Shown piece after piece: positions 7,508-15,649 of a DNA stretch of 58,649 nucleotides (positions are counted from its first letter, which is position 1; the number at the start of each line of letters is the position of its first letter). The notes beneath the pieces were generated by a model. The model was not told the DNA's origin, made no database searches, and was given only the letters and a program-made list of their open reading frames with translations. A program made the position numbers and the translations under genes. Source of the DNA: Rhodospirillales bacterium (GTDB lineage: Bacteria > Pseudomonadota > Alphaproteobacteria > Acetobacterales > Acetobacteraceae). Where the stretch lies: assembly GCA_025362815.1 (NCBI GenBank), contig JANYFG010000091.1:1-58649 (forward strand), given 5' to 3'.

Positions 7508-9391
7508 TCACCTCAACCCACCCAAAGCCAAGAGAACATCCTCAAGCGCCCCCAAATCCTCGATCGTCGGCGGAGGATTGGCATCCTGCCCATCCGCCAG
7601 CCGTCTTATACTCGCACGCAGTATCTTGCCAGACCGTGTCTTCGGCAACCGCGGCACCACCAGCGCCGTGCGAAACGCCGCCACCGGCCCCAGGGTCGTG
7701 CGCACCCGCGCCACCAACTCGGCCGCGATATCCGCATGCGGCCGTTCCACCCCCGCCTTCAGCACCACGAACCCCAGGGGCGCCTGCCCCTTCAACGCGT
7801 CCGCCGCCCCGATCACGGCGCATTCCGCCACATCGGGGTGTCCGGACAGGATCTCCTCCATTTGCCCCGTGCTCAGCCGATGCCCCGCCACGTTGATGAG
7901 ATCATCGGTGCGACCCATGATCCAGACATCCCCGTCCGCGTCCACTTCACCTGCATCCCCGGTCCGATACCACCCCGGGAAATCCACGAGATAAGCTTGG
8001 CGATACAGGGCGTCCGAGCCCCACAAGGTCGGTGCGCATCCGGGCGGCATCGGCAGGCGAATGCAAAGGTTGCCGCTCTGGCCGCGCGGCAACGCCACGC
8101 CTGCGTCGTCCAGCGCCTGCACATCGTATCCCGGGCACGCCCGCCCACCCGATCCGGGTTTGGGCGGCTCCAGCCCATAGCCGCGAAACCCGGCGGTGAT
8201 CGGCCAGCCCGTCTCGGTCTGCCACCAATGGTCCACCACGGGCTTTCCAAGATGCGCCGCCGCCCAGATCGCCGTCGGCGGATCGCACCGCTCGCCCGCC
8301 AGATACAACGCGTCCAGCGCCGAGAGATCGTATTGCGCCATCAGCGCCAGTTCCGGATCGCGCTGGCGTATGGCCCGCAGCGCCGTGGGCGCCGTGAACA
8401 GCACCCGCACGCGATGCTCCGCGCACACCCGCCAGAACGCCCCGGCATCCGGCATCCCCACCGGCTTGCCCTCGAACATCACGGTGGTACAACCCGCCAG
8501 AAGCGGCCCGTAGACGATGTAGCTGTGCCCCACCACCCAGCCCACATCGCTGGCGCACCAATAAACGTCGCCCGCCTGCACGCCATAGATCATCGCCATC
8601 GAGTGCATCAGCGCCACCGCATACCCCCCGCAGTCACGCACCACGCCTTTGGGTTTGCCCGTCGTGCCGGAGGTGTAGAGGATGTAAAGCGGATCGGTTG
8701 CGGCCACCGAAACGCACGCATGCGGCGCGGATGTGGCCATTGCGTCCAGCAGATCGATATCCCGCCCGGCCACCATCTCGGCCGCCAGCATCGGCCGCTG
8801 CAGAATGAAACACGTCGCCGGCTTGTGCGCGCTGAGCCGGATCGCCTCGTCGAGCAGCGGCTTGTAGGCCACGACCCGCCCCGGCTCGATCCCGCAACTC
8901 GCCGAAATCACCGCCACGGGTGCGGCGTCCTCGATCCGCTTGGCCAGCTCCGGCGCCGCGAAGCCGCCGAACACCACCGAATGAATGGCGCCGATCCGCG
9001 CGCAGGCCAGCATGGCCATCACGGCCTCGGGCACCATCGGCATGTAGATCACCACCCGATCCCCGCGCCCCACACCGCGCGCGGCCAACGCGCCGGCAAG
9101 CCTGGCGGTGGCGTCCTGCAGGTCGGCATACGTCAGAGTCCGCTTGCTCGAAGCCGCCGGGCTGTCCCAGATGAGTGCCGGCTGCGCGCCGCGTCCGGCG
9201 GCCACATGCCGATCGAGCGCGTTGTGACACATGTTCAGCTCGCCACCTGCGAACCATTGCCCGAACGCGCCCATGTCCGGGTCGAACGCGCGGTCCCACC
9301 GGCGAGACCAGTCGATCCCGGCGGCCGCTTCCTCCCACCATGCCTCGGGGCGCTGACGCCAGTCCGCGTAGGCATCGGTGTAGGATGTCAT
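7508..9391 (-). CDS. prpE: Propionate-CoA ligase (propionyl-CoA synthetase)
   Basis: 627 aa from the ATG at 9391 (MTSYTDAYADWRQ), preceded by a perfect GGAGG 8 nt upstream; the longer in-frame extension runs into repeat R2 and is rejected. It activates propionate (and acetate) to the CoA ester through an acyl-adenylate. The AMP-binding motif Y-T-S-G-T-T-G-K-P-K-G and the PrpE-typical V-V-R-D-x-G-G after it are present; the catalytic C-terminal Lys is in P-K-T-R-S-G-K-I-L-R. It is the last gene of the prpDCBE cluster and supplies substrate to the 2-methylcitrate cycle. The 103-nt gap from prpB is filled by repeat R2, which may separate its expression from the upstream genes. Confidence 0.93.
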   Translation of the reverse strand: MTSYTDAYADWRQRPEAWWEEAAAGIDWSRRWDRAFDPDMGAFGQWFAGGELNMCHNALDRHVAAGRGAQPALIWDSPAASSKRTLTYADLQDATARLAGALAARGVGRGDRVVIYMPMVPEAVMAMLACARIGAIHSVVFGGFAAPELAKRIEDAAPVAVISASCGIEPGRVVAYKPLLDEAIRLSAHKPATCFILQRPMLAAEMVAGRDIDLLDAMATSAPHACVSVAATDPLYILYTSGTTGKPKGVVRDCGGYAVALMHSMAMIYGVQAGDVYWCASDVGWVVGHSYIVYGPLLAGCTTVMFEGKPVGMPDAGAFWRVCAEHRVRVLFTAPTALRAIRQRDPELALMAQYDLSALDALYLAGERCDPPTAIWAAAHLGKPVVDHWWQTETGWPITAGFRGYGLEPPKPGSGGRACPGYDVQALDDAGVALPRGQSGNLCIRLPMPPGCAPTLWGSDALYRQAYLVDFPGWYRTGDAGEVDADGDVWIMGRTDDLINVAGHRLSTGQMEEILSGHPDVAECAVIGAADALKGQAPLGFVVLKAGVERPHADIAAELVARVRTTLGPVAAFRTALVVPRLPKTRSGKILRASIRRLADGQDANPPPTIEDLGALEDVLLALGGLR

Positions 9392-9408
9392 AGGGAAAGC
9401 CTCCAGCA

Positions 9409-9489
9409 GTTCTTTTGTGAACAAAAGAACCAAAAAACTTTATTCTTATGATGGAAGTCTTTTTGCTTCTTTTTCTTCAGAAAAAGAAG
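9409..9489 (-). repeat. Dispersed composite AT-rich repeat, copy R2 (A-B, minus orientation)
   Basis: Read on the minus strand, module A (9466-9489, CTTCTTTTTC-TGAA-GAAAAAGAAG) starts 5 nt after the prpB stop. Its tail CAAAAAGACTT leads through a 14-nt spacer to the head AAGTTTTTTGG and hairpin of module B (9409-9440), which ends 17 nt before the prpE start. This is the shortest spacer of the five composite copies. The A tail and B head are complementary. Confidence 0.92.
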
Positions 9490-9494
9490 AATCG

Positions 9495-10418
9495 CTACTT
9501 TCTCTGCGGCATCGCCTCCGGCACCACGGTGGTGATGATCGACGCATCCAACGCCTCGTATCCCGCATAGTCGATCGTCGCGTAAAGCTCAGCCCGGGTC
9601 TGCATCCGATCTACCTGATGATGCGTTCCGCCATCGCGCTTCATCGCCGCATACAACTCCGCCTGCGCCTTGTTGGCCACGCGCAGCGACGACACCGGCC
9701 AGATCACCATCTTGTAGCCCATGTCCTCGAACTCGGCCGCCGTGAAGAACGGCGTGCGGCCAAACTCGGTCATGTTGGCGAGCAGGGGAACACCGGGCAT
9801 GCGGCGCGCGAATTCGCGAAACATCTCAGCCGTGTTCAGCGCCTCGGGAAAGATCGCGTCGGCCCCGGCCTGCATGTAAAGCTGGGCGCGTGCCACCGCG
9901 CCATCCATCCCCTCGCTCGCCGCCGCATCGGTGCGGGCGATCACCACGAGATGACGACGCGCCCGGGCGGCAGCCGCCACCTTGGCCGCCATGTCATGGC
10001 TGTCGGCGATCTTCTTGTCGTTCAGATGGCCGCATTTCTTCGGCAGCAGCTGGTCCTCGATATGCACCGCCCCGGCGCCGGCATCCTCGAACGCGCGCAC
10101 CATGTGCATCACGTTCAACGCCTCGCCGTAGCCCGTGTCCCCGTCCACCATCACCGGCAACGCCGAACTGCGCGCCACCTGGCGCACGAAGAAGCAAACC
10201 TCGTCCACGGTGATCAGCCCCACATCGGGCAAGCCCATGGAAGCCGTCATCGCCGCACCCGACAGATACAGCGCCTCGAACCCCGCGTTTCTGGCCTGGA
10301 TCGCCGCGTGGCCGTTATGCGCGCCGGGGATCTGCAAAATCCCCGGACGCGCCAGCAAATCACGAAAACGATCGCCGGCGGGAAGGGCGGGCAGCGTGGC
10401 GCCGATCAGATAGGTCAT
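9495..10418 (-). CDS. prpB: Methylisocitrate lyase
   Basis: 307 aa, isocitrate lyase/PEP mutase superfamily TIM barrel. It cleaves 2-methylisocitrate to pyruvate and succinate, the last step of the 2-methylcitrate cycle. The active-site loop K-K-C-G-H lies near residue 123; V-D-G-D-T-G-Y-G and I-A-R-T-D-A are the metal-binding segments of the family. Its ATG is 4 nt after the prpC stop, so the two are translated together. Isocitrate lyase proper is longer and lacks this context. Confidence 0.93.
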   Translation of the reverse strand: MTYLIGATLPALPAGDRFRDLLARPGILQIPGAHNGHAAIQARNAGFEALYLSGAAMTASMGLPDVGLITVDEVCFFVRQVARSSALPVMVDGDTGYGEALNVMHMVRAFEDAGAGAVHIEDQLLPKKCGHLNDKKIADSHDMAAKVAAAARARRHLVVIARTDAAASEGMDGAVARAQLYMQAGADAIFPEALNTAEMFREFARRMPGVPLLANMTEFGRTPFFTAAEFEDMGYKMVIWPVSSLRVANKAQAELYAAMKRDGGTHHQVDRMQTRAELYATIDYAGYEALDASIITTVVPEAMPQRK

Positions 10419-10422
10419 GCCA

Positions 10423-11577
10423 TCAACCCCTTTGTGCCAGCTTCACGAAAGCCACGTCGTCCGGCCCGATATAGTTGGCGGCCGGGCGAATGATCTTGCC
10501 GTCCTGGCGCTGCTCGATCACATGCGCGGCCCACCCGCTGGTGCGCGAAATCACGAAGATCGGCGTGAACATCGCCGTCGGCACGCCCATCGCGTTGTAG
10601 GAAACGGCGCTGAACCAGTCGAGATTGGCAAACATCTTCTTGGTCTCGGCCATCACGCCCTCGAGCCGCTCGGCCACATCGAACAGGGTCGTGCTGCCGG
10701 CCTCCTCGCTCAACGCCCGCGCCACCCGCTTGATCACCACGTTGCGCGGATCGCTCACGGTATAGACGGGATGGCCGAACCCGATCACCACCTCCTTGGC
10801 CGAAACCCGCGCCCGGATATCGGCCTCGGCCAGATCGGGCGTTGCGTAACGCTGCTGGATTTCCAGCGCCACCTCGTTCGCCCCGCCATGCTTGGGCCCG
10901 CGCAGCGCGCCGATGCCGGCCGTGATCGCGGAATACATGTCCGATCCCGTGCCCGCCACCACACGGCACGTGAAGGTGGACGCGTTGAACTCGTGCTCCG
11001 CATACAGAATAAGCGAGGTATGCATCGCCCGCACCCAGCTCGCAGGCGGCGTGCGGCCATGCAGCAGATGCAGGAAATGCCCGCCGATCGTCTCGTCGTC
11101 GGTCTCCACCTCGATGCGCCGGCCGTTATGCGACCAGTGATACCAATACAGCAGGATGGAACCCAGCGACGCCATCAGCCGGTCCGCGATCTCGCGCGCG
11201 CCGGGATGGTTGTGGTCATGCGCCTCCGGCAACACGCAGCCCAGCGCACTCACCGCGGTGCGCATCACATCCATCGGGTGCGTGGAAGCGGGCAGGGCCT
11301 CCAGCACGCTGCGCAGGCTCGCCGGAATCCCGCGCAGCGACCGCAGCCTGGTCTTGTAGGCCGCAAGCTCCGCCACGTTCGGCAGCCGCTCGTGGACGAG
11401 CAGATAAGCGATCTCCTCGAACTCGCAGCTCTCCGCGAAATCCAGGATGTCGTAGCCGCGATAATGCAGATCGTTGCCGGTGCGCCCCACCGTGCACAAC
11501 GCCGTGTTCCCCGCGACCACGCCCGACAGCGCCACGCTTTTCTTCACCTTGGGAGCCGCCGCCTGCGTGTCGCTCAT
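10423..11577 (-). CDS. prpC: 2-methylcitrate synthase
   Basis: 384 aa, the short citrate synthase type used for 2-methylcitrate formation from propionyl-CoA and oxaloacetate. The catalytic residues of the fold are recognisable: His in G-P-K-H-G-G near 235, His in G-F-G-H-P-V-Y near 270 and Asp in L-D-W-F-S-A near 322. It starts 13 nt after the prpD stop with AAAGGGA ahead of the ATG, and runs into prpB with a 4-nt gap. The prpD and prpB neighbours argue for methylcitrate rather than citrate synthase. Confidence 0.93.
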   Translation of the reverse strand: MSDTQAAAPKVKKSVALSGVVAGNTALCTVGRTGNDLHYRGYDILDFAESCEFEEIAYLLVHERLPNVAELAAYKTRLRSLRGIPASLRSVLEALPASTHPMDVMRTAVSALGCVLPEAHDHNHPGAREIADRLMASLGSILLYWYHWSHNGRRIEVETDDETIGGHFLHLLHGRTPPASWVRAMHTSLILYAEHEFNASTFTCRVVAGTGSDMYSAITAGIGALRGPKHGGANEVALEIQQRYATPDLAEADIRARVSAKEVVIGFGHPVYTVSDPRNVVIKRVARALSEEAGSTTLFDVAERLEGVMAETKKMFANLDWFSAVSYNAMGVPTAMFTPIFVISRTSGWAAHVIEQRQDGKIIRPAANYIGPDDVAFVKLAQRG

Positions 11578-11590
11578 CTTTTCGATCCCT

Positions 11591-13090
11591 TTAGAAAAGG
11601 CCCGGCTTGCCCGTCTCCAGCGTGCCCTGCGGCAAGGCGATGCTCAGCCCCGACAGTTCGGCCGCCGACAGCGACGCCAGGTTCTGCGCGCACGCCAGAA
11701 ACCGCTCGATCTCGGCCGGTTCCAGCAACCCTTCGGTCAGGATACGGAACTTGCGGATATAATCGGCCCGCTTCCACGGCGTGGCGCCCAGCGTGTGCGC
11801 GTTCGCCACCGCCATCTCGTCCACGATCTCGCGGCCGTCGCGCATCCGGATGATGATCTTGCCGCCGAACGCCTTCACCGACGGGTCGGTCGCGTGATAC
11901 CGCGCCGTCCACGCATGATCCTCCGTGGTCCGGATCTTGTGCCACAGCGCCACCGTATCCGCCCGGCGCGCCCGCTCCGGCGCGTAGCTGCGCACGTGGT
12001 GCCACTCGCCGTCCTGCAACGCCACCGCCACGATATACATGATCGAGTGATCCAGCGTCTCGCGGGACGCCGCGGGATCCATCTTCTGCGGGTCGCCGGC
12101 CCCGGTCCCGATCACGTAATGTGTATGATGGGACGTCACGATCTCGATATCCGCCACGTCTTCCCAGTTGGACACCAGTTTGCCCATCCGGAACGAAAGA
12201 TCGATCAGGGCCTGGCTCTGATATTCCGCCGAATGCTCTTTCGTATACGTGTCCATGATCGCCCGCTTCGCCTCGCCGGGGGCGGGCAGGGGCACCTGAT
12301 AATGGGCCGCCTTGCCGTCCAGCATCCGCGCGATCACGCTGTCCTCCCCCTCATAGATCGGGCTCGGCGCACCCTCGCCACGCATCGCGCGGTCCACCGC
12401 CTCGATGGCAAGCTTGCCCGCATGGCTCGGCGCGAACGCCTTCCACGAGCTGATCTCGCCCTTGCGGGACTGACGGGTGGACGTCGTCACGTGCAGGGCC
12501 TGCTGCACCGCCTGGTAGATCACCTCGGTGCCCAGCCCCAGCAGCGTGCCGATCCCCGCGGCGGCGGAAGGCCCCAGATGCGCCACATGATCGATCTTGT
12601 GCTCGTGCAGGCAGATCGCCTTCACGAGATTGACCTGAATTTCATACCCCGTCGCCAGCGCCCGCACGAGATCCGCGCCAGACCGGCCCGTCTGCTGCGC
12701 CACCGCCAGGATCGGCGGAATGTTGTCCCCGGGATGGCTGTAATCCGCCGCCAGGAACGTGTCGTGATAATCCAGCTCACGCACCGCCGTCCCGTTCGCC
12801 CAGGCCGCCCACTCCGCATGCACCCGCACCTCCGGCCCACAGCCGAACACCGTGGCGCCGCCCGCACGCGGATGCGCCAGCGCCTGCGCCCGCGCCGCGC
12901 TGACGGGATGGCGGTTGATCGCGGCAATCGCCACGGACGCGTTGTCGATCACCCGGTTGATGATCATGTCCACCACATCGTCGTCCAGCACCACCGCGTC
13001 GGTGGCCACCGCCGCGATCTTCCACGCCAGCTGGTCTTCCCGCGCCAGGCGATCGCTTTCGGGATGAACGGTGACATCGTGCAGGATCAT
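11591..13090 (-). CDS. prpD: 2-methylcitrate dehydratase (MmgE/PrpD family)
   Basis: 499 aa from the ATG at 13090 ([13 protein letters not shown]), with GGAAAG ahead of it; the in-frame extension to 13165 has no ribosome site. It dehydrates 2-methylcitrate to 2-methylaconitate, without an iron-sulfur cluster. Family hallmarks include [12 protein letters not shown] near residue 105, and length and context match PrpD. It is the first gene of prpDCBE; no prpR or other regulator lies next to it. The upstream 365-nt region holds repeat R3 and must contain the promoter. Confidence 0.92.
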   Translation of the reverse strand: MILHDVTVHPESDRLAREDQLAWKIAAVATDAVVLDDDVVDMIINRVIDNASVAIAAINRHPVSAARAQALAHPRAGGATVFGCGPEVRVHAEWAAWANGTAVRELDYHDTFLAADYSHPGDNIPPILAVAQQTGRSGADLVRALATGYEIQVNLVKAICLHEHKIDHVAHLGPSAAAGIGTLLGLGTEVIYQAVQQALHVTTSTRQSRKGEISSWKAFAPSHAGKLAIEAVDRAMRGEGAPSPIYEGEDSVIARMLDGKAAHYQVPLPAPGEAKRAIMDTYTKEHSAEYQSQALIDLSFRMGKLVSNWEDVADIEIVTSHHTHYVIGTGAGDPQKMDPAASRETLDHSIMYIVAVALQDGEWHHVRSYAPERARRADTVALWHKIRTTEDHAWTARYHATDPSVKAFGGKIIIRMRDGREIVDEMAVANAHTLGATPWKRADYIRKFRILTEGLLEPAEIERFLACAQNLASLSAAELSGLSIALPQGTLETGKPGLF

Positions 13091-13455
13091 GGCATCTTTC
13101 CGATACTCTCGCGTGGTTGAACCTAATTGCGCCAAGCCGTGCCACAGGTCCAATCCACATGACAACCCCCGTCGCGCGCGGTTGCCACAACGGCGTAAGG
13201 CAATTCAGCGGAAGAGTAGAGTCTTCTTTTTCTGAAGAAAAAGAAGCAAAAAGACTTTATTCATTAGGTTTTATGGTGTGGAGATTTCCGCAACATGCCA
13301 CTTCATGAATGAAGTTTTTTGGTTCTTTTGTTCACAAAAGAACATTCTTTCCCGCCCCGCTCATGCACTTTGCGCATGGCGGACCAGCACCGGAAATGCT
13401 ATCCGGCAGCACGGCCAAGATTCGGACCGAAAATATGACCTTATGGGAGAATTCG
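13091..13455 (+). other. 365-nt divergent intergenic region between prpD and the ABC binding-protein gene
   Basis: This is the only gene-free stretch over 300 nt. It contains composite repeat R3 (13223-13344). The prpD promoter must lie in 13091-13222 and the ABC importer promoter probably downstream of R3 (13345-13455), but I find no convincing -35/-10 pair or operator palindrome. An open frame starting at 13309 runs through repeat module B in phase with the ABC gene; I regard it as chance. Confidence 0.6.
13223..13344 (+). repeat. Dispersed composite AT-rich repeat, copy R3 (A-C-B)
   Basis: Module A hairpin 13223-13246, its tail CAAAAAGACTTT, a spacer with an imperfect palindrome TGTGGAGATTTCCGCA (13277-13292), then module B at 13311-13344. 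The spacer palindrome matches that of R6 at 15 of 16 positions. Unlike the other composite copies, this one lies between divergent genes with no stop codon just before module A. Confidence 0.92.
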
Positions 13456-14649
13456 ATGCGCTTCGGACGCCGGACGCTGGCCGCACTCGCCGCCACCACG
13501 TTGCTTTCATCCGCTGCCTACGCGGCGGACCCCATCAAGATCGGCCTCACCGGCCCCTTCACCGGCGGCTCCGCCTCCATGGGCGTCTCGATGCGCGACG
13601 GCGTGAAGCTCGCCGTCTCCGAGATAAACAAGGCCGGCGGCGTCATGGGCCGCCAGCTGCAGATCGTCGAGCGTGACGACGAAGCCAAGAACGACGTGGG
13701 CGTGCAGATCGCCCAGGAGCTCATCAACAAAGAAGGCGTCGTCGCCACGATGGGCTTCATCAACACCGGCGTGGCCCTGGCCTCGCAGCGCTTCTACCAG
13801 GAAGCCGAAATCCCGGTGATCAACAACGTCGCCACCGGCACGGTCATCACCAAGCAGTTCCCCAAGGACAACTACATCTTCCGCATGTCCGCCAACGACA
13901 TCATCCAGTCGGGCATGATCGTCGATGAAGCCATCACCCGCCGTGGCTTCAAGGCGCCCGCCATCCTCGCCGACAGCACGAACTACGGCCAGCTCGGCCG
14001 CGAAGACCTCGTGAAGGCGCTCGCCGCGAAGGGCCTCAAGCCCGTCACCGAGGAGAAGTTCAACATCGGCGACACCGACATGACCTCCCAGCTCCTGCGC
14101 GCCAAGGCCGCCGGCGCCGACGTCATCCTCACCTACGGCATCGGCCCCGAACTGGCGCAGATCGCCAACGGCATGGGCAAGCTCGGCTGGAAGCTGCCGA
14201 TGATCGGCTCGTGGACGTTGTCGATGTCCACTTTCATCGACAACGCGGGCGCGAACGGCGAAGGCGCGGTCATGCCGCAGACCTTCATCCAGTCACCGTC
14301 CACGCCGAAGCGAAAGGCGTTCATCGAAGCCTACCAGGCCGCCTACAAGGTGGAACGCATCCCAAGCCCCATCTCGGCCGCCCAGGGCTACGACGGCACG
14401 TATCTGCTCGCCGCCGCCATCGCCCAGGCAAAATCCACCGATGGCCCCAAGATCAAGGCTGCTTTGGAAAACCTCACCACCAAGGTCGAAGGCGTCGTCA
14501 CCATCTACGACAAGCCCTATACCGAGACCGACCATGAGAGCATCACCGGCAACATACCGGTGTTTGGCCTCGTCAAAGGCGGCCGCGTGGTAGCCGAACG
14601 CGACGACGACATCGCAGGCGCCAACGCCGTGCGCCTCAAAACCCGCTGA
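13456..14649 (+). CDS. Branched-chain amino-acid-type ABC transporter, substrate-binding protein
   Basis: 397 aa from the ATG at 13456, with GGAGAA 7 nt upstream. A signal peptide is clear (R-F-G-R-R-T-L-A-A-L-A then S-S-A-A-Y-A-A-D, cleavage near residue 24), followed by a type I periplasmic binding fold opening I-K-I-G-L-T-G-P-F-T-G. It would bind substrate in the periplasm for the LivH/LivMG/LivF proteins downstream. Family members bind branched-chain amino acids, amides, urea or aromatic acids, so the ligand is open. An intrinsic terminator at 14664 separates it from livH and could keep its expression above that of the membrane parts. Confidence 0.9.
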   Translation: MRFGRRTLAALAATTLLSSAAYAADPIKIGLTGPFTGGSASMGVSMRDGVKLAVSEINKAGGVMGRQLQIVERDDEAKNDVGVQIAQELINKEGVVATMGFINTGVALASQRFYQEAEIPVINNVATGTVITKQFPKDNYIFRMSANDIIQSGMIVDEAITRRGFKAPAILADSTNYGQLGREDLVKALAAKGLKPVTEEKFNIGDTDMTSQLLRAKAAGADVILTYGIGPELAQIANGMGKLGWKLPMIGSWTLSMSTFIDNAGANGEGAVMPQTFIQSPSTPKRKAFIEAYQAAYKVERIPSPISAAQGYDGTYLLAAAIAQAKSTDGPKIKAALENLTTKVEGVVTIYDKPYTETDHESITGNIPVFGLVKGGRVVAERDDDIAGANAVRLKTR

Positions 14650-14663
14650 TACCACACCTACGG

Positions 14664-14698
14664 CGGCGCCGCTCCGAACAGGAGGGGCGCCGTTTTTT
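14664..14698 (+). terminator. Intrinsic terminator between binding-protein gene and livH
   Basis: CGGCGCC (14664-14670) pairs with GGCGCCG (14686-14692), with an inner CTCC/GGAG pairing across a one-base mismatch and a GAACA loop, followed directly by TTTTTT (14693-14698). This is a textbook Rho-independent terminator, 15 nt after the stop of the binding-protein gene and 32 nt before livH. Partial read-through would set the ratio of binding protein to permease. Confidence 0.85.
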
Positions 14699-14729
14699 GT
14701 CCAGCCCTCCAGTCAAGGCCGATGCCGTC

Positions 14730-15644
14730 ATGAGCTTCGATTATCTCACACTGGCCCAGCTCGTGGTCAGCGGCATCTCGGTCGGCATGATCTACGGCGT
14801 CATCGCCTTCGGATACCAACTCACCTTCGCCACCTCCAGCACGCTGAACTTCGGCCAGGGCGAGGCGCTGATGCTCGGTTCGGTGTTCGGCTACACCGTG
14901 GTGACCCAGATCGGCCTGTATTTCGGCCTGCCCATCCTGTGGTCCTACATCCTCATGCTGCCCTTCGTGCTCGCCTTCGGCATGCTGCAAGGTGCGGTCG
15001 TCGAACGCCTCGGCGTCAGGCGGGCCATCAAAACCAAGTCCGAGGCCGGCTGGATCATGGCCACCATCGCACTCGGCATCATCTTCAAGAATCTCGCGGA
15101 AAACATCTGGGGGCGTGACACCTTTCCCTTCCCCTCGCCGCTGTCAGACAACGCCATCCAGGTCATGGGCGTGCGCATCCTGCCGATGGAGCTGCTGATC
15201 GTGTTCGGCGCCATCGCGCTGATGGCCGCGATCGAGCTGTTCAACCGCCGCTCCATCTACGGCAAGGCCGTCGTCGCCACCGCAGCCGATATCGGCGCCG
15301 CCGGGCTGATGGGCGTCAACACCGCCCAGGTCATCACCTTCTCCTACGCGCTGTCCTCCATGACAGCCGCGTTTGCCGGCGTGCTGGTGGCCCCCGTCAC
15401 TCTCACCGGTGCCGGCCTCGGCGGCGCGCTTGGCCTGAAAGCATTCGCGGTCGCCATCATCGGCGGTCTCACCAGCGGCATCGGCGTCGTCGTCGGCGGC
15501 GTCCTGCTGGGCATCACAGACCGGCTCACCGGCTACTACATCTCCTCCGGCTACCAGGACGTGCCAGGCCTCGTGATCCTGCTGCTGGTGCTCTCGTTCA
15601 AGCCCTCCGGCCTGTTCGGCCGCCGCGCGATCAAGAAGGTCTGA
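14730..15644 (+). CDS. livH: LivH-type ABC transporter permease
   Basis: 304 aa from the ATG at 14730 (MSFDYLTLAQLVVSGISVG); an upstream in-frame TTG at 14697 lies inside the terminator and is rejected. It is an inner-membrane permease of the LivH family with about eight hydrophobic segments and the family motifs L-N-F-G-Q-G-E near residue 40 and a C-terminal conserved G-I-G-V-V-V-G-G-V-L-L-G. It pairs with the LivM half of the next protein. The gap to the next start is 5 nt. Substrate not determined. Confidence 0.88.
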   Translation: MSFDYLTLAQLVVSGISVGMIYGVIAFGYQLTFATSSTLNFGQGEALMLGSVFGYTVVTQIGLYFGLPILWSYILMLPFVLAFGMLQGAVVERLGVRRAIKTKSEAGWIMATIALGIIFKNLAENIWGRDTFPFPSPLSDNAIQVMGVRILPMELLIVFGAIALMAAIELFNRRSIYGKAVVATAADIGAAGLMGVNTAQVITFSYALSSMTAAFAGVLVAPVTLTGAGLGGALGLKAFAVAIIGGLTSGIGVVVGGVLLGITDRLTGYYISSGYQDVPGLVILLLVLSFKPSGLFGRRAIKKV

Positions 15645-15649
15645 CCCCC

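Noticed and set aside
9392-9433. N-terminal extension of prpE into repeat R2
   Set aside because: GGAGG sits at the right distance from the ATG at 9391 and the extension encodes repeat-derived residues not found in PrpE proteins. The extension at 18448-18501 was rejected likewise.
13309-13455. Recurrent N-terminal peptide MKFFGSFVHKRT encoded by repeat module B (also from 28119 and 53569)
   Set aside because: The peptide follows from the repeat's DNA sequence. Downstream frames differ at each site, there is no ribosome site, two of six copies lack the ATG, and the binding-protein gene has a better start with GGAGAA at 13456.
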